From NCBI GenBank assembly GCA_013423325.1, contig BLJB01000032.1, positions 1-64,000 on the forward strand: a stretch of DNA of 64,000 bases, in the 5' to 3' direction. Source of the stretch: Usnea hakonensis. Lineage: Eukaryota; Ascomycota; Lecanoromycetes; Lecanorales; Parmeliaceae. A model generated the notes under the pieces. That model was not told the origin of the DNA. It searched no databases and was given only the letters and a program-made list of their open reading frames with translations. The translations under genes and the position numbers were made by a program. Below, one piece after another: positions 1 to 11,593 of the stretch; position 1 is the stretch's first letter; every line of letters starts with the position of its first letter.

Positions 1-848
1 CCCTATCAATTGAATCCTAGTTACATACCACCATTGACTTGATCTGGTTGCAGTCCTAACATTTAATACTAAAATCCTATAGCTTATTATAACTATTAAT
101 AGACTATATAAGATTAGGACTAGGGATAATATATTTACCTCGTACGTATTAGAGATCTCGAAGTCATCGATTAATAGTATTAGGAAAGAGCGTACGATAT
201 ATAGTAAAAAGATAATCTCTAAGATAAGTTAATAAATCTAAATAAAAAAGTCTCATACGAAGAGTATCTAATTACTAGATATTTAAGCTTTCTAAAATAC
301 TCTACTAATATTCCTTTTTTAAGGCTCTATATTACGCCCTTTCTAGCCTCTTCTTTAATAAGTCCTTATACGACTTTATTTATATAATCTCTAGCCTTCT
401 AACTTATCTCTAATTATTTATATCTAAGCTTTTTCTTAATCTATACGAGACTAGTAGTAATAATAGTAAAGCTATTAATCTAAAACTATTATAATATCTC
501 TTTATCTAAAGTCCTAGCTCGATAGAATAGAATATAGATATATTATTATAGTTTCTCTATATCTTATATATAATCTTACTAAGATAAATCCTATCTACTA
601 AGATAATATCTAAGTATATAAGGGTCGATAACTAGGTCTTTATTATTAGTAAGCTAAATAATAATCTTATAATATTTCTATTATTAGAAGAATTTATAAA
701 GAATCTCCTCCTTATATTCTCTTACCCCTTTAAAGGGATGACTATCTCTACGAGGACCTTCACGAGGTATTATAATACCGTACGAAGAAGAGAGATACCA
801 CACGAAGAAGAGAAGCGGGGTAGATTTTGAAAAAAAAAAAAAAAAAAA
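1..848. repeat. AT-rich, probably RIP-degraded repeat relic
   Basis: The block is very rich in TA and poor in CA/TG, with stop codons in every frame and no open reading frame. It ends abruptly in a run of about 18 A residues (about 831-848), after which normal-composition sequence begins. RIP in Pezizomycotina produces this kind of TA-rich DNA. The A run could be the 3' tail of a decayed LINE-type element, but no reverse-transcriptase motif could be read. The left boundary lies outside the window. Confidence 0.6.
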
Positions 849-1032
849 TCAAAATCAAAAAATGGTCTTTGGTTATGTCCTAGTCCTAGCCGTCGTCCAC
901 CCTACGCGACTAGCCTCAATAGAGTGGCCGCGATCTGGCTCGACGCGCAGAAATGTCGTCGGCTTTTTACTAGATCGTCACGGTGCACTAAGATCTTGAC
1001 GTCGTCCAGAGTTTCAAGACGCCCTCCATCTA

Positions 1033-2030
1033 ATGATTCTACGGTATCCGCCTACACTGCATTGGTGCCGGGCAAGCTTCGAGACTCATTCGCCCGCTCA
1101 ACCGTTGACATTGGGCCCTGGAAGGCGTAATCAATTGTTTGCTTCACCTTTAAGTTGCGAAATCTCTAACACCGCTCGATGCCTTTCTCAAAGGAGAGCT
1201 GTGGCCCCACCAGTGTCCAAAAGAGCAACCCTAAAGGCAGACCAGGCTCCCGTCTCTGGACCTCGAAAGCCTGCAGCGTACGAACCCCTCACCAACAAGT
1301 TGGCCCTTCGAACCTCTCCGACCCTACTGTATCAGGCTCCATCCTATACCAACTATCTTTTCGGGTGTTATGCTGTTGGGATCGGTCTTCTTGCCGCTGG
1401 GTGGTTCAATTTTCAGACTCAATTCTACGTCCAGCCGGGAGGTGTGCCACCGTGGGTGTCCCGATTCACAAGTGTTGGTAGCTTCATGATTGTTTGTGGA
1501 GGTTTCTATATGCTTCTTAAGGTAAGAAGGTTTGTAGGCCAGGTTCTTTACTATCAAATTGACCACGACGCTAGCCACAGAACATGGTCCGGGCCATCAG
1601 CTGTCTTCCATCTTCAGCCAAACCGAAATCAGGGTCTAAGTCTTTGCTCCTACAAATCGAACGAACGCCAGTAATACCATTTAAGCAACGAAAGCTTGTC
1701 ACAGTGCCTCCTAGCGACGTGACGATATCCTCTTGCATGTTCAACGATGATGCGGAGCAGAAATTGGAGGCAACTATTGCTAGAATTGCACGGCGAGAAG
1801 AGCGACTAAGTGCGTTCGCAAGAACAAATCTTCACACGTTGCCTTTCAGACAGACAGGATACTGGATGTTGCGAGGCTTTAATGGCATCAAAAGAGCGAT
1901 CACCAACGACGATTTCCACTTTCTTCACGTTAGAGGAAACAGCCGGGTGTGGAAACTGGCAAAGGATCCAGCCTGGGCCTTAGATGATGGGAAAGCACTC
2001 GATAGATTGGTGAAAGTCAAGCTCGGATGA
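1033..2030 (+). CDS. Predicted membrane protein, probably mitochondrial (TMEM223-like?)
   Basis: Two exons, 1033-1521 and 1581-2030, are joined by a 59-bp GT-AG intron in phase 0 and give a 312-residue protein. The first 75 or so residues are rich in Arg, Ser and Pro with few acidic residues, which suits a mitochondrial presequence. Two hydrophobic segments follow (around YLFGCYAVGIGLLAAGWF and FMIVCGGFYMLL, roughly residues 108-165). A soluble tail contains an RTPVIPFKQR motif and a basic C-terminus. The two-TM layout followed by a short conserved tail resembles the TMEM223/TMEM186 group of inner-membrane proteins, but that is inference. An upstream exon cannot be excluded because the first ATG was taken as the start. 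The gene converges with SMC1. Confidence 0.7.
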
Positions 2031-2691
2031 GCGAAGAGTCCACCGAGACAGCTGTCGAGCGCTCTTGTGAACCACGCGTGATTCGGAAGCTACATTTATC
2101 CAGAAGACTGGAAACAACCAGAAGGATCTGGTGAATCTTCTCCTACCGCCATGAAATATTTGAACGAACCAAAAGAAAGCTCAAATAGGAAGAGATTCGA
2201 ATGCCCTATCAGATGCGGGGAAATAGGCCGAGGCGGGCTTCGGCTTGAAGAAACCACACCTTTGAGTACAAAACCTGCCTCGAGCTGGGTCCTGTGTCTC
2301 TGGCTTTTAACAGAGTGCCAAAGATACCTGGGAGCTTACTTAAAAGTACTGTACTCTTGGCTATTGCGACATGCTCAATGAGTTGAAACAGCATCGGGCC
2401 CAAGGACATTTGCCTCTGCCTGCGACGTTGATATGTGGTCTGCTTGGAGATAACACTATCCGAAGTATGTTGACTAAGTTCATCATGTCTTTTCGCACGT
2501 AGCAAGAACTATAATCCATTCCGAATGTACATCGTCAGGTATAGTACATTTGTCAATCTGTCAAAACCTTATGCACATCGCTCTACCATCATCCATGTTG
2601 TGCGTTGATATTGCTGAGAGCATTTCGACGGCTATAGACGAAGCGAAATCTCGAGGGAGGCAAATTGAAAGAAACGACATAGCAGAGCCAA
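2031..2691. other. Convergent 3' intergenic spacer
   Basis: This stretch separates two convergent genes and presumably holds both 3' UTRs. Short open frames here show no recognisable protein or biased codon use. No RNA gene or repeat was seen. Confidence 0.5.
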
Positions 2692-5600
2692 TCATTGGTA
2701 TCTGCGCAACTACAGAATTTTGCGTCAGCAATTTCTCGAAGTAGATGTGACGACAATGGGGAGCTTACATCCAACGTCAACGCCTTGCTCGAATTCGCCC
2801 CTTGGTCTCTGTATATTCCTACCAGCGCCTCGCTTCCCTGAAAGAGACCAGTTTTCAAGCTGATTACGATGAATTGCATTCCGGGTCCGGCATGATCCCT
2901 GATATAGTTTGCGATTTTTGCGACGTTGGCATTATCCAGCGCAGCGTCAACCTCATCGAGCACAAAGAATGGAGACGGCTGATAACTGTGGACTGCAAAG
3001 AGCAGGGCAAGAGCAGCCATGGTTTTCTCTCCGCCAGAGAGATGCTCCATGTCGCGGAAGCGCTTTAATGGTGGCATGGCGTGGTATTTGATCCCGTCGA
3101 GATATGGTTCGTCACCGTCTTCCATGTCCAGGTATCTGCTCATGATCAGCAACAATGTGTGTTTGATAGGATAGGCTAAAGCTCTCATACGCTTGACCGC
3201 CCATGGGCAACGAGGTATCTCTGGTAAGATCTTTGTAGATGGGCCCAATTTGTTCCGAAATGTGCGAGAAAGCCTTGCTGAAAAGTTCGAAACGCTTCTC
3301 CTTTACGGTTTGGAAGTCATCTTTCGCTCTTTTGGCACGCTTCCGTGCATCTTCGAAATCCCGGTCTGTAGTTTTCAATCGATCCTGCACCACTCCCAAA
3401 CGTTCAACGGCACGCATATTAGGTGCCATGTTTTCTAGCTCACTACTAAGACCTTTAACGCGATTTTGCAACTCGGAGTCTAGCTGTTCGTCGTTACTCT
3501 GTGCTTGTATTTAGCATTGTAAAGCTGTTGTGCAAATAAGCAAGAAGGCGATGTTCATACCTCTCTCAAATCCTCATCAAGGTCGTCAAAATCAATCTCA
3601 ATGCCGTAATACTGAACTTCTGGTAGAGTGACGTCCTCTGTGTCGTCCATGGCGTCGGGGTCACTCTGGAGAACGTCATCAAGAGGTAGTTGGTCAAGGC
3701 CTTTTGATTCTTCCTCAAGCGGGATCCTGATGTCCTCGAGCTTGCAACGCCTTAAAAGGGTATACCTGCTAGAGGCGTTGAGCTGTCTATCGGCCTCCAG
3801 ACCAGAAATGCTTTTCAGGGTGCTATCAACAACCTTATTCCTCTTCTGCACCTCATGACGCTGTTCCGCAACCTTTTCTGCCTTTTGATTGTGTTTGACC
3901 TTCTGTTGCTCCAGCTCTTCGGTCAACTGGTCTAGTTCAACCATCAAACTATCTAACTCGTTTTGCGAGGATTCTTTTTCTGCCTCAAGCTCTTTGACCA
4001 GGGCTTCGTCCTGTGCAGCACGATCTTGGGCAATTTTAATACGACTTTCAGTCTCCTGCAGTTGCTGTTGCTCATAGTTAATTCGATTCTCAAGACGGCT
4101 TTTCTGTGTACTGAACTCTAGCTTTTTATGTGCTCCCTCCTGCTGCAGCGAACCCTGATGAGCCTCATAGGTCCGAATATTCTTATACCCAAGCCGCTGA
4201 CAAAAGTCGGCAAATATTTCGTCTTCGACTTCACTGACAGCATCATGAAATTCTTTGAGTGTATTGCTGAGTTCTTGTAGCTCTTGACGCTTCGCCTCAT
4301 ACTTTGGCTTCGACGTTCGTAGCTCTTCTCGAGCGTGACCCAATTCCTTTCCCTTACTAGTCAGGTTTCGATCATGTGCCTTGGCTTCGTCTTTAAGATA
4401 TGTCAATTTCTGCTCAAGACCTGCCAATTCACCTTGGAGCAATTCTTCCTCGGAAGCCCCGCGACGTGATTCTGGAAGTGCCGCCAACTCCGACACGAGC
4501 TTTTCCTGCAGTGTCTTAAGGTTTCCCACTTCCGTGTCTTCCCATCGCCGTGAGTCTTGCTTGCCACCTTGACCACCAGTCATGTTGCCGCCCTTGTGTA
4601 TGATTGAACCATCAAGGGTGACCGCCTTGACATCGTTGCGTTTCTCCCAGCAGATGGTCTTAGCTATGGCAAGATCATCACAAATGACAGCACTACCGCA
4701 GACATATGAGAATGCACGTTCTAGAGACCTCTCATAATTGATTGTGTCCAAGGCCATCCGGCACCCTCGACTTTGACCTTTAAGGTTCGAATTCGAGCCA
4801 GTGAATTGTATAGTCTCCAAAGGAATGAAAGTTGCCTGACCCCTACGCTGTTCTCGCAGGTACTGAATGCATTCGATGGCAGTCCTCTCGTTGTCCACTA
4901 TCACTGCATCGAAACTGCGGCCAAGGACCGTACTGACGGCCGTTTGATATCTCTTCTCGACGGGCTTGCACAATTCGCTGACTCGGCCCTTCACACCTGG
5001 AAAGATACGCTTTATGTCGGCGATGGTAGCCTTTAGGCGAAGCTCCTTCTCATTTTGCTTCCTGCCGTCTTCTGCGTCTAGAAGCTTGGTCAACACCTCT
5101 TGAAGTTTCTCATCCTTCTCTGTCCTCAATTGCGCAAGACGAAGGCGTTCAGAAGTGTGTTCATTGAACGTTTTTTTCTTCTCGTTGATCTCTTTCGTAG
5201 TCTGTCTGATCTGGCTGTTGAGGCTGTCCTTGCGCTCACCTATTTCGGCTAGCTCCTCACCTAGCTTCTGTGCATGCCAGTCCACAGTGTCTACTTTGCT
5301 TTTCAGGCTCTTGACTGTCTCTTCATCGGCCTTCTGCTGACGATTGAGACTGTCAACTCTGGTTTGGTCGGCTGAAGTCCTTTTGTTGACTTCCTCCTTC
5401 AGCTTGTGATAACGCTGCAAATCTGTGGTACTCAGTTCACGACCGTCTTGTTCGGCCACATTCTTGAAGTCATTTTCCCATTGAGCCTGGGCTTTCTCAA
5501 CAATCCTCAGGTCCTTGGTCGATTGCTTCACGTTTTTCAAATGGATATCGTGTTCCTTTGAAAGCTCTGAAATACGACCCGTTTTACTGCTGAGATTTCT

Positions 5601-6751
5601 GTTGGTTATATCAATCTTTTCCGCGATTGGCACAACACCGTTCTCCTTGGTCTCGATGTCTTTTCGTTTCTGTTTCATGGCCTTCTCGGTCTTAAAGACA
5701 TCCCGACCAACTTTGGCCTGTTCTCTTTTGGCTTCCTCTAAGGCCCGATCATACTTTTCGATCCCACGTCGCTGCTCCTTTAGCTCTTCCTGATGCCTTT
5801 GAATCTCCGCCCCAGATTCCTCGATAATCCTTTCGAAGTGATACAATTTCCAGAGTATGTGGGTACCAATAGCCTGGTCCCTTTCATCAGCCTTCCTGTT
5901 GTAATTATCGGCCTCGTTCTTTTGGTCTGTGTACTGCTTTATTTCGGAATTGATGCCTCTCCGTCGATGCAAAGTGAAGTTTTGGTTCTCCAAAGCCTCG
6001 TCCTGAGCTTGCCTCAATCTCTCGTAGTCCGCTTTGTGCTCGAGACTACCAGAGATTTGCTCGATAAGGCGCGTCAGATCTCGAGGTGACTGAGATGCAA
6101 TGGCTTCAACGTCCCCTTGAAAAACCAGGAAATTTCGTGCCTTTATCAGAATGTTCTCAGACTCCAGAGCCCCGTTGTACTGTTGCGCGGACACGACGCG
6201 GTCGTTGATGCGATACTCGCTAATGCCTTGATTTGTAATGGTACGCTTCCAAAGCTGCTCGTCGCCAGCATCATCCTCATATACAGCCATTACCCAAGCG
6301 CTCTTGGGGTCATTATGTTCTTGAGTACCGTTTTGGCTCTCTTCCTGATCCGGTATCCCATCGCCGTGTGTGTGACCGTTGACGCCATTGCTTCTCGCTG
6401 AGCCATCACCATTAATCTTAGAAGTTCTCAATACCCGACCTCGGAAAACAAGGTCACGAAGGTGAGCTGAGCGGAGGTGAGAAGATTTGATGCCGAGAAC
6501 GAACGAAATGGCATCCATTCTAAACGAAGATTAGTGATTGAACACCGTGGCGATTGCAGGGTCGCTTGCGAATTCGATTTCCCAGAGCCATTGGGGCCGA
6601 TTATGGATGTGAAGTAGCTATCTCCAAGGAGGAGGACATGGTGGCCCTTGTAGGACTTGAAGTCTTTGAGAACGTCAGCGTAATGTATTGATAGGCCACG
6701 GGTCGCGTGCGAAAACGTACTGTAAAGCTCGAGACGAATGAGTTTCCCCAT
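2692..6751 (-). CDS. SMC1: Cohesin subunit SMC1
   Basis: Six exons (6751-6721, 6663-6570, 6519-3561, 3498-3191, 3135-2769, 2709-2692) give a 1258-residue protein, the usual SMC1 length. Walker A (GPNGSGKS) lies near residue 33 and is followed by SMDAISFVLG. The two coiled coils flank a hinge at about residues 545-690 that ends in GGNMTGGQGG. The ABC signature LSGGEK and Walker B (FFVLDEVDAALD) are in the last 150 residues, and the protein ends LRRYQ. SMC1 pairs with SMC3 in the cohesin ring for sister-chromatid cohesion and loop formation. The second intron (6520-6569) starts with GC rather than GT and splits the codon just after the Walker A motif. Splice sites at every join restore family-typical residues. 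A candidate MCB box lies 185 bp upstream of the start codon. Confidence 0.96.
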
Positions 6752-6935
6752 TTCAGCAACAAGGGTTATATACTACTGGCTATGATAGAGGGAAGTTTCA
6801 GATGAATTTGACGGGTCAAGCCATCTTGTAACCCACACAAGAAGTGGTGGCAGTAGGTATGTCGACAATTGCTACGATCTGATTGGGATGTGGTGATGAG
6901 TAAGTAGAAGAAAAACAGTGAATCAGTACCTATGG

Positions 6936-6948
6936 ACGCGTGACGCGC
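6936..6948. promoter_or_regulatory. Candidate MCB box (ACGCGT) upstream of SMC1
   Basis: A perfect ACGCGT at 6936-6941 is followed by a near copy, ACGCGC. It sits in the divergent region between SMC1 and GPC1, 185 bp upstream of the SMC1 start codon. ACGCGT is the binding core of the yeast G1/S factor MBF, which is known to drive cohesin genes in yeasts. Its use here is inference. The rest of 6752-7342 is a CT-rich promoter region ahead of GPC1. Confidence 0.4.
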
Positions 6949-7342
6949 TCGGGCGGCTTCTAGTGCGATAAATCTTACTTTAAAATCGGTTCCCGCAAAG
7001 ATCTACGTACTTTATCAAAGGTGACCAATCAGGTCTCGTAGTTCTGCCAGGAGGAAAGATGAGAGGGCTGCGAAGAGCGACAGCCTATTTTCCCCCTCCA
7101 CTTTCTTTTGACCCAAAATACATTCCTCCTTCCTCTCAAATCCACCCACCGCGACGGTTGAGGCTAGATCATGGGGTGCAGGTGCCTTTAGATCGCATCA
7201 GCATCATCCGTCGCCCCCTCACAAATACACTCCATACCTATACCTGTTGTGAGCATGCACCGAAACATACCCTTTCCCCTTTACCACAATCCCTCCCCGT
7301 TCCTTTGCTTTGACAGCACTACAATTACCTTCAAGAGCTAAT

Positions 7343-9096
7343 ATGGTACCCCTACGTCAAAGCCGCCCTAGGTCATTTGGCACCCAGCCCGGCTCCCTCA
7401 CTGCGGCCCTTGCCTCCTTCCGCAAACAGGACAACAGCATGTCGGACGCTACAGGCATTGCCACATCTAAGGCAGAGGCCGTCCTATCCGACGACAATCT
7501 TTCACCAGAGGTCTCAGCTCCTTCTCCCCAGGGGTCTTGCACTTCATCCGCGGATGGAAGCTCTCCGCTCTTGGACCTAAAAACGCCTGAGCTTTGCTCT
7601 CCTATGTCGAGCCCCAATTTGAGATACAGAGATGCGTCAACGTCAGATTTAAGCTCTTATCAGGAAGAATGGGGAACCCCACTAGAGACACTCACTGTGT
7701 TTGACCTTCTGGATAACCTTGCGCTTCCTTCGCGCCTCGAAAAATGGCAGACCAAGTTATCAGCGCAAACCGAGCGAGTCCGACGGCAGCGCGAGAAGAT
7801 CAAATCGTCCACGACCAGTGCAAAGGACAGAGTGGTCGAAGAATGGCGAAGGCGTTTACCACCACCGGATGAGCAACTTGTCAAGTACAGGAAACGTATG
7901 AGTGACTCGGTCAACCGTCTTGGTTCGAGGTGGCACGACACCAAAGCCGTGACAGCTCGAGAGAAGCTGTCCTTCATCGCTGGAGTTCTCAATATTTTCA
8001 TAAGCGGATACCTGATTGGCGGGCACCCGGATTTATTTTATCTCTGGTTCACGGCACAGCTTTGCTACTTCATGCCAATACGCTTCTATACGTACCACAA
8101 AAGGGGCTATCACTACTTTCTAGCGGACATGTGCTACTTCGTCAACTTCCTCTTACTTCTGACTATTTGGGTTGCACCAGGATCGAAAAGACTCTTCATA
8201 AGCACGTACTGCTTGGCATATGGCAACAATGCTGTCGCCATTGCGATGTGGAGAAACTCGATGGTTTTTCACTCTTTGGACAAGGTCACAAGGTTAGTGC
8301 CCAGGCTTTAAAACCGAATTCATCTGCTAAGATCGATAGCCTTTTCATCCATATCATGCCACCAGTGACACTACATTGTCTGGTTCACCTCACCCCTCCA
8401 GAGGTTCAGCTAGCACGCTTCCCGAGTATATATGCTATCGCGCAAAGCGCACCGGATAGCGCGTTACATTATTCCCTGCTAGGCATGATGGCATGGTCAT
8501 CCGTACCGTACGCCATCTGGCAACTCTCCTATCACTTCTTTATTACCGTAAGACGTCGGGAAAAGATCGCTGCAGGGCGACCTACCAGCTTCACCTGGCT
8601 ACGTAGATCTTATGCTAAAAGTTGGATCGGTCGCCTGATATTGGGAATGCCCGAAAAATTACAAGAACCCGCATTCATGCTCACGCAATACCTTTACGCT
8701 CTGGGAAGTATTCTGCCATGTCCAGTATGGTTCTGGTATCGGTGGCCAAGCGCAATATTCCTACTGTCATTATTTGTCTGGAGTATTTACAATGGAGCAA
8801 CCTACTACATTGATGTCTTCGGCACCCGCTTTCAAAAGGAGCTGGAGCAAATGAAGAAGGACGTTGCGAAATGGCAGACCAGTCCGGATGTTTTCAGCAG
8901 TCCGTTGATGACGCCGAAGGCAGAAGATGGCTCAGTAACACCGCAACAACAGCGGGGTATCGATAAAAAAAACGGCACGAGTGGACATGAACGAAGCGAA
9001 AGCAGCATCGATCGCATACCGATGCTTGACGCGCAGCATGAAGGACCTAGTGGGATCGAGAGAGTTGCAGTTGAAAGGGTGCGAGAGCGAAGTTGA
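7343..9096 (+). CDS. GPC1: Glycerophosphocholine acyltransferase GPC1
   Basis: Exons 7343-8292 and 8340-9096 join in phase 2 across a 47-bp intron to give 568 residues. The first 180 residues are Ser/Pro-rich and charged. The GPC1 (DUF2838) domain then starts at AREKLSFIAGVLNIF and runs through a chain of about eight membrane helices, including the conserved YLIGG, WFTAQLCYF, RNSMVFHSLDKVTS and HIMPP blocks, then YLYALGSILPCP near the end. The C-terminus is hydrophilic. In yeast, Gpc1 acylates glycerophosphocholine with acyl-CoA to lysophosphatidylcholine, part of a phosphatidylcholine remodelling route in the ER. The start is the first ATG in frame; a second in-frame ATG at 7440 is possible. 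The gene is divergent from SMC1 by about 590 bp. Confidence 0.93.
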
Positions 9097-9614
9097 TGTG
9101 TGTGGTCTGCAAAGGTGCCTCGCCGAAGACCATTTGTAGACAAACATTATGGCGTTAGAAGGACGGTCAGGTGATGCAAATGGTCTTTGTGACACATCAT
9201 GATACCCCATTTCGAAGCGACGTTTCATTTGTTAGCTCGAGAGAGTACTTAATGGAACCGCGCTCGTTTAGATACATCATGGATGCAATTGTGACTTGAA
9301 ACAAGCGAGACCACGTCGTATAAGTATCATTGTAGAAGCACAAAAGAAGACCACGGCACTTCTGTGGCGAAAGAGCTTTGGTCATGTTCCCAATCTAGGA
9401 GAGGCGAGAGGCGAGAGGCGGGCTCAGTGGGCTGCACGTAACTCCGTACACCACCAAAACCAACCTTAAATTCTTTACGTACGATATAATCTAGGGTATT
9501 TTAATGCTATGCGGTGATGGGCAAGATAATCCTTCTCTAAGCCATGACGGCGGCGAAGCGAAGAGTGCAGAGAGGTCATCTGCCCAGCTCCCCAATATTC
9601 AAGCTTGGTCAAAT
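9097..9614. other. Intergenic, GPC1 3' to DCR2-like 5'
   Basis: No gene is supported here. A short direct repeat of GAGAGGCGA units occurs near 9402-9420. The last 100 bp presumably serve as promoter and leader for the next gene. Confidence 0.4.
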
Positions 9615-11326
9615 ATGACTCGCAGGATTGTATGTCAAAATTGTCGATTTCCATTCTCATACAATATGTTGACGTTCAATAGGTCCGCACTTCCATCCAG
9701 CTTGGTATCCTCACCGTCGTCATACTTCTCCTTGTCTTCTTCCTTGACAATCGCTTCAATGTCCTCCCAGACGCGATACACAATGCCCTTCCTGCCCACC
9801 ACCCTGGTCTTGTGATTACGGACATTACAGTCGCGACATGTTCCACCCTCAACATTCTCTCGAGCTGCAAGCTAGACCCAGGAAAATGGCATCGGGTTGA
9901 AAAGGATCTATATCTTTCACGTGGCTGGCTCACTCATGCCTTTTTGCACATCGAGCGCAAGCGAGAATCAGAGTTGACTGAAAAAGATCGAGTCATCCTA
10001 GATGTTCGTGTCGCAAGCTTGGATCCCGTCACTTCGGAAAGGGATCAGGGAGCTGAACGGTGGGAATCACGCCCTGCAGGGATTTGGCTCAAGCGCACTT
10101 CCAAACACCGCGAATCTGATAGCATCAACGCGGTCACAGCCGTCGATGTACTATTTGGCTCAGACGCTGTAGAAGCACGTCCGGGATGGACCCTCGCCTC
10201 CCAGTCCCTCATCCTGCCTAACGTAGGCGGCGAAAACCAAGAGGCTTATCTCAGTGTCCGCCACGGCCCTCCTGCAAACGTGGAGAAGCCGACCCTGCAC
10301 GTAAACAAAGATGGCAGATTTAAGGTCGTTCAAGTAGCTGACCTACACCTCTCGACTGGTCCTGGGATCTGTCGCGAGCCCGAACCAGAACCAGCACTGC
10401 ATAATGGCGGCAAATGTGACGCAGATCCTCGTACTCTCGCTTTCGTAGCTTCGATTCTCGACAGCGAACGTCCTGACCTCGTTGTTCTCTCCGGGGACCA
10501 GGTCAATGGCGAGACAGCAGCGGATGCGCAATCTGCAGTCTTCAAATTCGCCCATCTCCTGATAGACCGTAAGATTCCCTTTGCAACCATCTTTGGGAAC
10601 CACGATGACGAGGGTTCCCTTTCACGTGAAGCTCTTATGCAGCTGACTCACTCGCTACCTTATTCACTGTCCGAATTCGGGCCCACTACTGTTGACGGTG
10701 TAGGGAACTACTACATCGAAGTGCTTGCCCGAGGGACGTCTTCGCACTCTGCTCTAACTCTATATCTGTTAGACACCCACGGCTACAGTCCAGACGAGCG
10801 CCAGTTTCGTGGCTACGACTGGCTTAAGAAGAGTCAAATTGATTGGTTTAAGTCTACAAGTCAGGAGTTGAAAAATAGTCCTTCACATCATGGGTACACC
10901 CACCATCATATGGACATGGCGTTCATCCACATTCCGCTCCCTGAGTACCGACTTGTCGATGATATTGTCTTGTCCACTGGTAATCAGCCTGAGAATCCTA
11001 CAGCACCAGCTTTCAATAGCGGATTCAAAGACGCACTAATCGAGGAAGGTGTACTGGCTGTTTCATGTGGGCATGACCACGTGAACGACTATTGCTCATT
11101 ATCGAAATCTGCAGAACACAAACCAAAGCTGTGGATGTGCTATGCAGGAGGCAGTGGATTTGGAGGTTATGGTGGATATGGAGGATATCATAGGCGGGTG
11201 AGGGTATTTGAATTTGACATGAACGAAGCGCGGATCGTGACGTGGAAAAGGGTGGAGTATGGAGAGACGGAAGCTCAGCTCGATAAGACAATTATTGTGG
11301 AGGGTGGGAGGGTGGTGGCTGCTTGA
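9615..11326 (+). CDS. DCR2: Dcr2-like membrane-anchored metallophosphoesterase
   Basis: A five-codon first exon (9615-9629) is spliced over 53 bp to 9683-11326, giving 552 residues. Splicing creates an N-terminal signal anchor (ILTVVILLLVFFL, residues 13-25), which is lost if only the long frame is read. The calcineurin-like fold is clear, with VADLHLS (DxH), LSGDQVNGE, FGNHDDE, the IHIPLPEY histidine and CGHDHVND. These supply the usual two-metal site. Yeast Dcr2 is a phosphatase that acts on the unfolded-protein-response kinase Ire1 and in cell-cycle start, and the related Sia1 shares the fold. Which role applies here is not decidable from sequence. The catalytic domain occupies roughly residues 210-500. 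Confidence 0.9.
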
Positions 11327-11593
11327 AAGTAGACAAAGCCCGAAGTCCAATCTGGTGTGAAAAGTAGCCAGTATGATGCATCTGGTTGCCTGCCGTCGAT
11401 AGAGGTGGTGATTCCGCAATACCGCTAGGGCCTTACGTTGCGGTAGAGAGATGTTTGCCCAGAATCTTTCGAAGGACATGTTGCCGTACAAATATCAAAG
11501 AACCTCTCTGTGTAGGGTACTCTCTGTTTTTAATTCGGAGAAGCAGCTGTGGGGTTTCGCTCAGAGTCCAAAAAGTCCGACATGAGCCGACTC

